This document shows positions 57,301 to 64,000 of a stretch of DNA of 64,000 nucleotides, piece by piece (the stretch's first letter is position 1; each line of letters opens with the position of its first letter). The notes under the pieces are model-generated. The model ran no database searches, was not told the origin of the DNA, and saw only the letters and a program-made list of their open reading frames with translations. The position numbers and the translations under genes are program-made. Location of the stretch: positions 58,131,865-58,195,864 of the forward strand of contig NC_092874.1 in the NCBI RefSeq assembly GCF_028372415.1, given 5' to 3'. The stretch comes from Notamacropus eugenii (taxonomy: Eukaryota > Chordata > Mammalia > Diprotodontia > Macropodidae).

Positions 57301-59926
57301 AAATTCTTTCAAAGCAGACTCACCTTGTACTCTTATATTTCAGGGTTCCCAGCACTCCAAACTGTAGCATCTCTACCTTCTACCCTAGAGTCTGCAATTC
57401 TGTTTGGTGAATCCATGACCCAGACCTCCATTTAATGAGGGGGCTTAGCCATGTTTTCTTTATTCCCAGATCAATACTCTCTGAACTTCATGTGCTGGCC
57501 ATCAGCTTTGCCCAATTTTGGGTATCCCTCCTTTCCCTCTCCAGATTCCCTTTAGGAACTGTTATCTCCTATTAGGATGAAAGTTCTTTGAAGGTAGGCA
57601 CTATTTTGTTTGCTTGTATTAGCACTCCCGGGGCTTGGCACAAGCCCTGACCCATAGTTAGCTAACAATAAATGCTTTATTTATATATCTTTTATTAGAA
57701 AAACTGAGTTAATGAAAGGTTTATCACCACACATATTACCTATGTGGTGGTGACTAGTCAAAGAACTAAATCAGTCAAGCTGACCCAAGGATACAGGTAG
57801 ATCAACTGAAGGTACTGAATCATAGAAAGGTCTACAAGGAATAGATACAATAGATCCCTTCCCAAGTAGACTGGAAGCCAGGGGTCTTTTCCAAGTAAAA
57901 AAGAAAAAAAAAAGCACAAGAGTTCATCTTTGGGGCAGAGAGCTTGTAAAATACAGAAAAAGAATGAACAAAAAGCTGGGGAGGTAAATCCCCATGTGGA
58001 GTGGAGCTCGGGGATCCATGAGAATGGAAAGTGAACCAGAGATCTGTTTCCAAATACTTGGGAGGCCTTGAAGTCTGCCCAGAAGGTCAGGAGTGAGCTA
58101 TAGTGGGGGTGGCTGGGTAGAGAGAACAAAGAATGTTCCTATTCTTGGCCAAAGTGAGCTCTTGGCACAGTAAATCAAGAATTGGCCATAGCAGTATGCT
58201 TGGGCCACCAAGTTCAGTTCTGTGTCCTCGAGACCATGAATATTTTGTTCCAACTGAGGATATGCTCCTAGTTTCTTATTTTCGCTTTTCAAATGAAGTC
58301 AACTTAATAAGCATTTATTAAGTACCTGCTATGTGCCAAGCACTGTGCTAAGCATTGGGGATACAAAGTCAAAAAAACAGCACCCCCCCCCCCTTTCGAA
58401 AGTGCTCACAGTCTAATAGAATCTCCTCATTTTCACTCCTTCCTTTTTTTTCTAAACTGTTTCCTGATTCCAAATCTTTGTCATTTTTAGTTAAACTTCT
58501 TCTAACAGCTCAGTCCCTTGATTGACCAATCATATTTTCCTTTCATGCCTAGAAATACTCTGTGCTAAATTATTAAAAGTGAGAGCGGTTTAATCTAAGT
58601 TACAAACTCAAAGAACATATAATTTCTTAGTCATTCTTATTAGTCCTGGATATCACATTGTAGAAGGACTTTGTTAGGCTAGAGAGTGTACCAGAGAAGA
58701 GCAACCAAAATGGGAGAGTCTAGAACCCATGCCATTTGGGGATCAACTGAAAGAACTGGGAATGTTTAACTCAGAGAAAGATAGACTCCTGGAAGACTTG
58801 ATGGCTGCCTCAAGCACTTGAGAATTTGGCAGAGAGCTTAGACTTAGATTCATTGTTTTTGGTCCAGGAACAAAGAGCTAAAAGCAATAGGTAGAGGTAG
58901 CAAAGAGGCAGATTTTATAACAATTAACCATTCAAAGATGGAATTTGCTTTGGGAGGAGGCATGTTGCCCCTCATTAAAGATCTTCAAGCTAAGGATGGA
59001 TGACCACTTCTAGAATTTATCATCACATGAATTATTTTATAGATATTATTTGGACTAAGTATTTACTACTGAGGTCTCTTCCAACTCTGTAACTTAGGGA
59101 ATGCTGTTACTTCATCTTAAACCAATTAACAGCACCTAAAAGCTTGATTCAGTCTGTGTTAAGCAATATTTTGATTTTTTGAAATATAGTAACATTTCAT
59201 ATTATAAATCCTCCTGCAGATTACTATAAAGCAAATTCACACACTTACTGGTTTTATACTGTGGGTGATGAGCCACACCATAAAGATTCTTGAACTCACT
59301 TGGACCCCAGTCACAAGTACAGATGTAGGTACAATTCCTTCAAGAGAAAAAAGAAGTCAACAATGTGCCTTAATGAAATATTTAATTAAGCAGTGCTGGT
59401 TCCAGCAGCAGAGGACCTAAGTTCAAATCCCAGCTTTATCACTTACTGCCTGACTGATTGTGGGCAAGGCATTTAACCTCTTTAGGCTTCCATTTTCTCA
59501 AGGTTGAAATAAGGGAGTAGGATAGGACGACCTTGAAAGTCCCTTCCGGTTCTGAGTCTAAAAAAGTACAAATAAAAGCAGGAACTTACCAATCATACAG
59601 TGGACTATCTGTAAGGAAATGGAGAAAAGATGCAATTACATAACTTGAAATTTGTTTTGAATCTGCAACATAAAAAGTGACAAAGTTACACTAAAAAATG
59701 AGAGGTTAGGTTTTAACAGCATAATAAAATCTGATTTTCTAATCAAATGAATTTTCATACAAATAAAACAAAGAGAAATCAAGTAAGACATAGAGATTAA
59801 AAGTTTACCTCCAGCAATGCAAACGTTTGGAAAAATTTGAGTGTCTTCTGAATACTTTTGTATAAACCCTTGTGTGTTCCTTTCTCCATATAAAATCGCA
59901 CCATGGCAACAGCTAGTACCAGCCAC
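42277..59926 (-). CDS. HACD1: HACD1, 3-hydroxyacyl-CoA dehydratase 1 (exons 2-7; exon 1 outside window)
   Basis: Enzyme of the third step of very-long-chain fatty-acid elongation: it dehydrates 3-hydroxyacyl-CoA to trans-2-enoyl-CoA in the ER membrane, working with ELOVL elongases, the ketoacyl reductase and TECR. Six exons (59809-59926, 59590-59608, 59249-59337, 54236-54357, 47883-48061, 42277-42359) join in perfect phase to about 202 codons and a TAA. Recognisable segments in order: [20 protein letters not shown], the [16 protein letters not shown] junction, [35 protein letters not shown], the catalytic stretch [24 protein letters not shown] and tail VIVEKDD. Tyr and Glu seven residues apart in YPVGVVGE fit the catalytic Tyr149/Glu156 pair described in yeast Phs1. 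HACD1 rather than HACD2 is chosen because of [20 protein letters not shown] and the VEKDD end, which I recall for HACD1; HACD2 has RQAGLYS and ends differently. Human HACD1 is 288 residues, so about 86 residues belong to the missing exon 1. Loss causes congenital myopathy in humans and centronuclear myopathy in dogs. Confidence 0.96.
42535..42670 (+). mobile_element. MIR-type SINE fragment
   Basis: 'ttaaggtttgcaaaacattttaccaac', 'aacaaccctgggag' and 'cattttacagataaaactgagg'. Confidence 0.6.
43722..43830 (+). mobile_element. tRNA-headed SINE, truncated
   Basis: 'ggtaggtggcccagtgggttgagtactgctcttagagtaagaaagacctgag..cacttactagctgtgag': head and part of the middle of the same SINE family. Confidence 0.7.
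43855..44400 (+). mobile_element. L3/CR1 LINE fragment with reverse-transcriptase motif
   Basis: Around 44300-44355 the DNA reads like VP.....[13 protein letters not shown], the decayed form of the CR1/L3 RT signature VPQGSVLGPVLFNIFINDLD. Upstream, 'gagtgttattagaaatcattcgcc' belongs to the same part of the LINE ORF. Located in HACD1 intron 6, opposite to the gene. Confidence 0.7.
45070..45190 (+). mobile_element. MIR-type SINE fragment
   Basis: 'gggcctttgggcaagttgctaaacctctctgggcctcactttcttcaactttaaaatgagaa'. Confidence 0.7.
45262..45505 (-). mobile_element. Marsupial tRNA-headed SINE, antisense
   Basis: Same order as the 27.8 kb copy: 'tcagtcatgtctgactcttggtgaccccatttggggttttcttggcagagatactggagtggtttg', the 'cacgcagctagtaagtgtctgagg' middle, and 'ggtgccacctggctccc' as the head. 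Well conserved. Confidence 0.9.
45870..46065 (+). mobile_element. MIR-type SINE
   Basis: 'gtggaaagataactagatttgtaatcaaa', 'agtcaggtaacttttctgggcctccatttttctcatctatagaatgagagggtaggactaaatgactt'. Confidence 0.75.
46425..46665. repeat. Dispersed repeat, family not assigned (copy 2)
   Basis: 'ctcaaagacaagcaatgacatcatgagtgaattggatttaagtgaggcagaactgc' and 'cagcctcactcacccctccggtcatctgagtccagtggtgagacc' parallel the 38.2 kb copy. Confidence 0.6.
46972..47222 (+). mobile_element. Marsupial tRNA-headed SINE, sense
   Basis: Starts ggggacagctaggtggcacagtaattagagca (tRNA-like head with A box), then 'tgtgtgaccctgggcaagtcacttaacc' and 'aagaaaaccccaaatggggtcaggaagcttggacatagctgaaa' with an A-rich end. Confidence 0.9.
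47330..47578 (+). mobile_element. Marsupial tRNA-headed SINE, sense
   Basis: Second copy 110 bp after the previous one, same order and strand: 'taagctaggtggtcaaggcgatagagtgccaggcctgg' to 'aagttggacatgactgaaaaacaaca'. It ends about 300 bp from HACD1 exon 6. Confidence 0.9.
47883..48061 (-). CDS. HACD1: HACD1 exon 6 (179 nt), catalytic exon
   Basis: The acceptor cttttatattttggcag precedes A TAT AAC TTT, completing the split Arg; 59 codons follow and the exon ends with the first base of a Leu codon before the donor gtaagtatg. It encodes [20 protein letters not shown], then [20 protein letters not shown] and [19 protein letters not shown]. The Tyr and Glu of YPVGVVGE are the presumed catalytic pair of the family. 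No stop or frameshift is seen. Confidence 0.96.
48735..48995 (-). mobile_element. Marsupial tRNA-headed SINE, antisense
   Basis: 'gatactggagtggtttgccatttccttctccagctcattttacagatgaggaaactgaggcaaacaagg' and 'tttatccactgtgccacctccctgcc'. Same family as the copies in intron 6. Confidence 0.88.
50290..50545 (-). mobile_element. Marsupial tRNA-headed SINE, antisense
   Basis: 'cttcatgaccccatttgttggtttcttggcaaagaaactg' and 'gttaagtgacttgcccagggtcacacagataggaaatgcctgag', ending 'ctacccactaagccatcagctgcctcc'. Somewhat more diverged, with a small internal rearrangement around 'ggatcttgtggatcc'. Confidence 0.85.
51765..51830 (+). mobile_element. L2 LINE terminal fragment
   Basis: 'cacacagtaggcatttaataaacatttgttcagttgaat'. 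Confidence 0.55.
52276..52580 (+). mobile_element. Tigger/pogo-like MITE
   Basis: Starts after TA with agttatcccttccacatcgt then gggggttaagggcatggatcc; 'gatctggaaaatctgtgtaacattttttagactttcc..atcagagaagaa' aligns with the reverse complement of the copy at 61139-61454. TA flank and terminal sequence fit the pogo/Tigger group. Confidence 0.65.
53276..54121 (+). mobile_element. L1 3' end (5'-truncated) in HACD1 intron 5
   Basis: Perfect 15-bp target duplication aaaatacagaatgac at 53261-53275 and 54122-54136. It carries an uninterrupted ORF2 C-terminal frame (53351-53692, 113 codons: [20 protein letters not shown], then [20 protein letters not shown], ending TVCESFFW), a G-rich 3' UTR stretch near 53975-54010, and a long A-rich tail. 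The open frame and intact duplication make it one of the youngest insertions in the window. It is antisense to HACD1. Confidence 0.9.
54236..54357 (-). CDS. HACD1: HACD1 exon 5 (122 nt)
   Basis: The acceptor tttataattctgcag precedes ATC CAG AAT GAG; 40 codons follow, reading [20 protein letters not shown] then [20 protein letters not shown], then AG of a split Arg codon. The donor is gtggagatg, weaker at +3/+4 than the gtaagt donors of its neighbours. A polar-aromatic membrane segment (W, E, RYSFYTF) typical of HACD proteins is encoded. An L1 tail lies about 100 bp downstream in transcript direction. Confidence 0.95.
55205..55320 (+). mobile_element. L2 LINE 3' end
   Basis: 'gtagaatataagtgtttaagagcagg' and 'agtgtctagtacaatacctggtgtagtagatgtttaataaatgctta'. 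Confidence 0.7.
56035..56490. repeat. Old interspersed repeat, left part
   Basis: 'caacaagcatttattaagcatacactaagtgccaggcactatgcaaagcactgggaatac' then 'gtccctgccctcatggtgtttacg' then 'gggagcattccagaatctggggg': the start of the same repeat family. Confidence 0.6.
56885..57311 (+). mobile_element. Probable LTR fossil in HACD1 intron 4
   Basis: TATA box tataaaag at 57157-57164 and an ending 'gagtggtcaaattctttca', the same terminal pattern as the LTR ending at 30310. The left limit is unresolved and no internal viral region is attached. Confidence 0.4.
57560..57675 (+). mobile_element. L2 LINE 3' end
   Basis: 'attaggatgaaagttctttgaaggtaggcac', 'gggcttggcacaagccctgacccatagttagctaacaataaatgc'. Confidence 0.65.
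58290..58430. repeat. Old interspersed repeat, start fragment
   Basis: 'aataagcatttattaagtacctgctatgtgccaagcactgtgctaagcattggggatacaaag' and 'gctcacagtctaatagaat'. Confidence 0.6.
58640..59060 (+). mobile_element. L3/CR1 LINE 3' end
   Basis: 'gagtgtaccagagaagagcaaccaaaatggg', 'gaaagaactgggaatgtttaactcagagaaag' and 'gcaataggtagaggtagcaaagaggcag' correspond in order to the sense 3' end of L3/CR1. It ends about 190 bp before HACD1 exon 4. Confidence 0.65.
59249..59337 (-). CDS. HACD1: HACD1 exon 4 (89 nt)
   Basis: The acceptor ttttctcttgaag precedes GA ATT GTA CCT, completing the split Gly codon; 29 codons follow, giving [10 protein letters not shown] and [19 protein letters not shown]. The donor gtaagtgtgtg comes directly after CCA, phase 0. 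The VQVSSR.F..W segment is among the most conserved in the HACD family and lies in the second to third membrane segments. Confidence 0.95.
59386..59562 (+). mobile_element. MIR-type SINE filling HACD1 intron 3
   Basis: 'gcagaggacctaagttcaaatcccagctttatcacttactgcctgactgattgtgggcaaggcatttaacctctttaggc' and 'tcaaggttgaaataagggagtaggataggacgaccttgaaagtccc'. It occupies most of the 252-bp intron (59338-59589) and is antisense to the gene. Confidence 0.8.
59590..59608 (-). CDS. HACD1: HACD1 exon 3, 19-nt microexon
   Basis: The minus strand has a strong polypyrimidine tract (cttttctccatttccttacag), then 19 nt reading ATA GTC CAC TGT ATG ATT G, then the donor gtaagttcc. It encodes IVHCMI plus the first base of Gly. 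It fits exactly between ALLE of exon 2 (phase 0) and GIVPTS of exon 4 (which starts with the last two bases of the Gly codon). It matches the HACD motif ALLE-[IV]VHC.IGIVPTS, so it is needed for a complete protein. Confidence 0.93.
59809..59926 (-). CDS. HACD1: HACD1 exon 2 (118 nt)
   Basis: Reading the minus strand, the acceptor ttatttaatctag is followed by one base that completes a codon, then 39 codons: [20 protein letters not shown], then [19 protein letters not shown]. The donor is gtaaac directly after the GAG codon. The exon holds the first transmembrane segment and the following basic loop. A different minus-strand frame is also open across this exon (59636-59926), but the family match shows it is not the coding one. 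Confidence 0.95.
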
Positions 59927-60009
59927 CTAGATTAAATAAAATGTATTATGAGATACGGCTAAATTAGCACAACTGAATTTTCTCCAACAACGCAAACACA
60001 TAAACATTC

Positions 60010-60195
60010 AAATGCTTAATGCTTATGTGGCATTAAGACGTGAGACAACCTGATCTGGAGAGTCACAGGAGTATCACATGTGGAGTCAGGCAAATCGGAA
60101 TCCCACTTTTGGCACTTAACTTTTACAGGCTTCAGTTTTTTTATCAGTAAAATAGGGATAGTAATGAGGAAAGTATTTTGGGAAAATCTTAAAAG
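60010..60195 (+). mobile_element. MIR-type SINE
   Basis: 'gatctggagagtcacagg', 'tgtggagtcaggcaaatcgg' and 'ggcttcagtttttttatcagtaaaatagggatagtaatg', about 85 bp beyond exon 2 in intron 1. Confidence 0.65.
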
Positions 60196-60514
60196 TTTTA
60201 TAACAACTCATTTTTCTTTTATTATTTAGAATTAGAGCATTTTGTTCAAATGAAATGACATGCAAAATACTTAGCTTACATTTTTTTATTATTTAGAGTT
60301 CAAATTAGAGCATTTTGTTCATTTTGTTTTCATTTTGTTCAAATGAAATAAGATATGAAATGTACTCTGTAAAACCTTAAAGAAATATATGAATGTGAAT
60401 TAACATTATTGGTTATTTTTGCTATGTGTTTGTTCCTCTTTAAAAACTTCTGCTGGGAATATGGATCATTGATATATATTTCAGAACCTCGATGAGTTGA
60501 ACAGGATACACAAA

Positions 60515-62115
60515 AGAACAATAAACAATCATTTATTATGTCCCATATATACTAGGCACTGTGCTGGGAATACAACGATGGGATAATGACATGTAAGTAA
60601 TTTATTAAGTAAATTATTTAAGGTAATACAAACTATGTACAAAGTAAAAACAATATAATTGGGGGGGGAAGGGAACGTTGGCAGCTGCAGGGAATCAGGA
60701 GAGATCTAATGGAGAAGTGACAGTTGACTTGAGCTTTCGGGGGACTTAGAGATTCTACCAGATAGTGATTAAGAGAAAGTGCTTTCTATGCTTGGAGTGG
60801 AGAGGGGGAAGTGAGGGAAGGCATGGAGATAGAAGACAGATGTAAGAGGAAAATATAAGCAAGATGAAGACAGAAGAAGAAGAAGCATGCCGGCTTGGTT
60901 GAAGGAAGGTAACGTATAATAAGCTCAGAATAAAGTTTGGAGCCAGATTGTGAAGGACTTTAAATGCCAAATAAGCAGAAGAGTTTGCATTTCATCCTAC
61001 AAGCAATAGGAAGACTCTGGAGCTTTTTGAGTAGGGGACTGACAACGGCTAGGGCTGGATGTATATATCTTGGAGTTATGTGCATCATGAAATGAAAATT
61101 GAACTTATGGTAACTGATGAGATTTCCAAAAGAAAGTACAGTTATCTCTTCCACATTTCGATTTTCCCCATCCAGGTTTTGCTATCTCGCTGGTCAGCAT
61201 TTCAAATTAAATAGGAATTGGGGGTGGGGAGGGAGTTTTGAGGAAGTTGCAGATGACAAGAAAAAGTGTAGAAACTGAGAAATGCAAAAAAAAATATTTA
61301 TAGTGTTGTATAACATAGCCTATGACCAAATACTTAATCTACTTCATCTAGACTTCTTCTCTGGTAAGAAGGGAGAGCCAAAAAATTTTATGTGGATTTT
61401 CCAGATTTCAAGGGCACTACGCCCCTAACCCCCAGATGTGGAAGGGATGACTATGGCACAGAGGGCCCTAGACAAGGCCTTGGGGTACACATACATGCAG
61501 GGGGCTAAGACATGCATGATGATCCACAAAGGAGATCTTAGAAGAAACAGTTGGAGAGATAGGAGGGGACCCAAGAAAGATTGGTATCATGAAAACCCAT
61601 GAAGGACCAAGATGGTGATTAACCTTGTTAAATACTACACAGAGTTAAAGAATGAGGAGGACATAGAAAGAGTCTGTGGATTTGGCAATTAAGAGTCCAC
61701 TGGTGACTTCAGAGAAAGTTTCAATTGAGTAATGAATCTGAAGTCAGAGAGCAGGAAATAAAGAAGTGAATGAGAACTGGGACAGCCTTTTCTTTTTCTT
61801 TGTTTTCTTTGGTTCTGTTACTTTATTACTTGTAAAACCCTGAGTAAGCGATCAATCAACAAACACTAAGTGCCTACTATGTGTCAGACACTGGGCTATG
61901 CTAGAGACACACACAAAAAAATTCTTTGCATTCAAGAAACTCATAGGCAATAAATAGGCAGCTATTTCTCTGACTGTGAAAAGCAGAGGGGAATTTAGGA
62001 TTATAGCTTGTAAGTAGGGGAGAGCTAAATCAAGCAGTTTTGAGAACTGAGGAAACCAGAGGATGTTTTTTGGCAGCAGGGAAAGAGAAAGTAGACTAAC
62101 TACACCAAAATCCAA
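60515..62115. repeat. Old interspersed repeat, long copies, split by a Tigger-like MITE
   Basis: 'caatcatttattatgtcccatatatactaggcactgtgctgggaatac' (60525), 'gccagattgtgaaggactttaaatgccaaataagcagaagag' (60940), 'tgagtaggggactgac' (61030), then after the MITE at 61139-61454 'tggtgattaaccttgttaaatactacacagagttaaagaatgagg' and 'tggatttggcaattaagagtcc' in order. A second start motif lies at 61850. Confidence 0.6.
61139..61454 (-). mobile_element. Tigger/pogo-like MITE, reverse orientation
   Basis: Left end (ta)cagttatctcttccacatt; right end 'cccctaacccccagatgtggaagggatgactatgg', its inverted counterpart. The interior matches 52276-52580 in reverse. It is inserted into the old interspersed repeat. 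Confidence 0.7.
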
Positions 62116-62504
62116 AATTAGGTCTGTATTTGATAAACTCAGGAAATCAACTGAGACAAAAGGCCTTTAACACATGTATATGACGCATATGATTTTTATA
62201 TACAAAATCTGTAATGGTGAAGAAAAAAGATTTAAAACTATATTGGAAAAGTCAGAGTACAGTACAAAATGTAAGGTATTGAATGAAAATAATTAATTTA
62301 TAGTTTAGTGCTCACTCAAAAGTCAAATGCTATGCCATGTGTCAGGAAATCTCATTAGACCTTTGCTTTCAAGGACTTTTATTTTAGGAAAAGATAAATT
62401 CTTAGAACAATTTTGGGGGGGTATTTATGGTTTGTTTTTTTTTTTACCACTAAATCAATTTGTTAATCAGAAAATTAATTGATTTTGGGAATGAAATATC
62501 ATAA

Positions 62505-62630
62505 GCTTATGGCATATTGGATGGAGAACTTCGATCCTTGATCCTTGAGCCAAGATCTGGATCCCAAGACACATCCTAGATATATGACCCTAAGTAAGTT
62601 ACTTAAAATTCCTTGCTAAAGTAACTCTAA
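62505..62630 (+). mobile_element. SINE fragment (weak)
   Basis: 'ggatggagaacttcgatccttg..gagccaagatctggatcccaagacacatcctagatatatgaccctaagtaagttactta' resembles the head and middle of MIR/tRNA SINEs. Confidence 0.45.
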
Positions 62631-63044
62631 ATGCAAAGGAGGTGCTGATCTGCTTGGGTAGGAGAGTTCTCTAGCTAAGGAAATCATCCTTTCAGTTTCT
62701 CTCGTATCATCCCACTAAATGTTTGCCTGGAGTAATTAAGCTCTTAAATGTTTGTGAAAAAGGAACTGACTCATTCAGGGGGAATACTAAACTCAAATTG
62801 AAATTGTCTTTAATATATTTCCCTAGTAGCTATACAGTCCTTTTACATTTTCCCAATAGTATTTGTCTCTTCTATCTCTTTTCAGCCTTCCAACATCCAA
62901 ATGAAGAAAAGATGAAAACATGCGGCCCAAGGAGATTGTGACTTTCTCATTGCCTCACAGAAAGCAGAGCTGGGATCAGAATTCAGCTATCACTTCCAAT
63001 TCCCCTAAGCCTTCTGGGAAAACCATATTTCTTTCAGAAAGAAT

Positions 63045-63170
63045 CACATTCCAGTAGAATGTAAGCCCTTGAGGGCAGAGACTGGTTCATTTTTGTCTTA
63101 GTATCCCAGGGACAGCACAGCACAGCACCTAACACACAGTAGATGCTTAAATAAAAGCTTGTTGAATTGA
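63045..63170 (+). mobile_element. L2 LINE 3' end
   Basis: 'ccagtagaatgtaagcccttgagggcagagactgg', 'cctaacacacagtagatgcttaaataaaagcttgttgaattga'. Confidence 0.85.
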
Positions 63171-63699
63171 CTTAGCAACTGGCCACACCTACCACTGGTT
63201 TACCAAGGTAAGTTTTTTTAATCACCTTTCAGTTTGATTCTAGGATTATCCTGTCCTATGAAACATAGTCTTAAAACCATCTTTCTTTACAGAAAATATA
63301 TTTTTAAAAAATTAGGCCAATGACTTCACAAATTTTAGTTCAAGAATGAGAATGTTTTTTACTTGGAACAATTACACATGTCACCTTTAGGGAGGGTGTT
63401 AATTTGAACAGGAAATCTGAAATTATATTTGCTGTTGCTTTCAGAAAACCAAAAGCAGCAACCAATATTACATTAGGCACAGCCCCAGAATCCAACCTAT
63501 ATTTAACAAAAGTGTGTTTTTCTGGTGTGATGTTCCAATCACCTTGCAGAGAAATGTTATTTACAACTCTAATGAAAGTTTTTGAGCTAGAGGGGCTGAG
63601 AACTGGATAACCCAGTTGTCTTCAGTGACTTAAAATACAATTCTCTTTCTTATTGTGCATGCTAACCATGGATATAGCATTCTCTTATGTGGCACAGGG

Positions 63700-63965
63700 C
63701 CTCATTTCTGCATTTCCTTTCTTTTTAAGATCTTCTTTGGGCATGTCTCTTCCCTCCCTAAGCCTTTATTTCTTCAACTGTAAAATGAAGGCACTGGGGG
63801 ACAGTTAAGCAAATTGTAGCATATGAATGTAATGGCCTAAGAGGGCTGGTGAACGTGAGTTCAGAGAAAATGGGAAAGTGCTTCTAAGTGTTGAACAAAG
63901 AAACCAGGGAGGAAAAACCAAATACACTGTGGCTATAACAAAGTAAATAAAGACATTAAAAGGCA
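63700..63965 (+). mobile_element. MIR tail followed by an L1-type 3' fragment
   Basis: MIR tail 'cctaagcctttatttcttcaactgtaaaatgaagg' up to 63800, then 'aattgtagcatatgaatgtaatggcc' and 'gttcagagaaaatgggaaagtgctt', a decayed equivalent of the L1 ORF2 C-terminal region seen at 53.5 kb, ending in aaagtaaataaa. Confidence 0.5.
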
Positions 63966-64000
63966 GCAAATCTCAGGTCAGATACACTGGGAGATTACCA

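Larger units (their letters stand above)
54358..59248 (-). other. HACD1: HACD1 intron 4 (4.9 kb)
   Basis: Intron between exons 4 and 5. Contents: L2 tails, copies of an old interspersed repeat (56.0 and 58.3 kb), a probable LTR (56.9-57.3 kb) and an L3/CR1 3' end (58.6-59.1 kb). Nothing was recognised in 54.4-55.2 kb or 55.35-56.0 kb. Confidence 0.9.
59927..64000 (-). other. HACD1: Part of HACD1 intron 1
   Basis: Everything right of exon 2 to the window edge. No GC-rich segment, ATG-containing first exon or CpG island was found here, so exon 1 lies outside. Contents: MIRs, a long old interspersed repeat (60.5-62.1 kb) split by a Tigger-like MITE, an L2 tail at 63.05 kb and an L1 tail fragment at 63.8 kb. 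Confidence 0.8.

Noticed and set aside
59636-59926. 96-codon minus-strand frame over HACD1 exon 2
   Set aside because: Wrong frame: the HACD family match ([16 protein letters not shown]) is in another frame with clean splice sites.
59927-64000. HACD1 exon 1 or promoter CpG island
   Set aside because: No GC-rich segment, no suitable ATG-containing exon with a phase-2 donor; the content is SINE and LINE debris.
1-64000. A previously undescribed multi-gene system
   Set aside because: Apart from HACD1 there is no protein-coding gene that I can support; interest here lies in repeat structure and splicing, not a new pathway.

Overview
The window reads as a stretch of marsupial nuclear genome: AT-rich and repeat-laden, with tRNA-headed SINEs that contain the 'gtgaccctgggcaagtcacttaacc' core, marsupial-style L1 and ORF1-only half-L1 (HAL1) elements, abundant MIR/THER-type SINEs, L2 and L3/CR1 LINE fossils, hAT and Tigger-like MITEs and solo LTRs. 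The exact species cannot be read from the sequence alone. There is no bacterial-type coding density, and almost every open frame is chance or repeat-derived.

One host gene is present: HACD1 (3-hydroxyacyl-CoA dehydratase 1, formerly PTPLA), on the minus strand. Six consecutive coding exons were reconstructed by hand with matching splice sites and phases: exon 2 (59809-59926), exon 3, a 19-nt microexon (59590-59608), exon 4 (59249-59337), exon 5 (54236-54357), exon 6 (47883-48061) and the coding part of exon 7 with the stop (42277-42359). Together they encode about 202 residues ending in the ER-retrieval-like tail VEKDD. Exon 1 and the promoter must lie beyond position 64000. From memory of human 10p12 synteny (ST8SIA6 - HACD1 - STAM), the left 40 kb should be the intergenic gap on the ST8SIA6 side; no second host gene was found there.

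Layout. 1-5.1 kb: MIR/L2 debris and a possible LTR. 5.1-6.05 kb: solo LTR and a small mariner-type MITE. 6.06-13.43 kb: a nested LINE block, in which an internally deleted L1 with a near-perfect ~20-bp target duplication carries a full-length HAL1 (7511-10304, perfect 15-bp duplication), an unidentified ~740-bp insert and a second L1 3' end. 13.4-16.5 kb: an older HAL1 carrying a hAT MITE, then a further L1 tail. 16.5-19.3 kb: antisense L3/CR1 with an L1 5'-end fragment in it. 19.3-29.3 kb: mostly unrecognised sequence with microsatellites, MIRs and a tRNA SINE. 29.3-34.5 kb: LTRs, L2 ORF2 remnant, hAT MITEs, an old long interspersed repeat and a tidy 834-bp solo LTR with a 5-bp duplication. 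34.5-42 kb: quiet intergenic DNA with a hAT MITE bearing a 104-bp tandem duplication. 42-64 kb: HACD1 exons and repeat-filled introns, including a 5'-truncated L1 with a perfect 15-bp duplication only about 100 bp from exon 5.

No undescribed multi-gene system was found. The most informative observations are the nested LINE block, the complete HAL1, the HACD1 microexon and the repeats lying very close to HACD1 splice sites.
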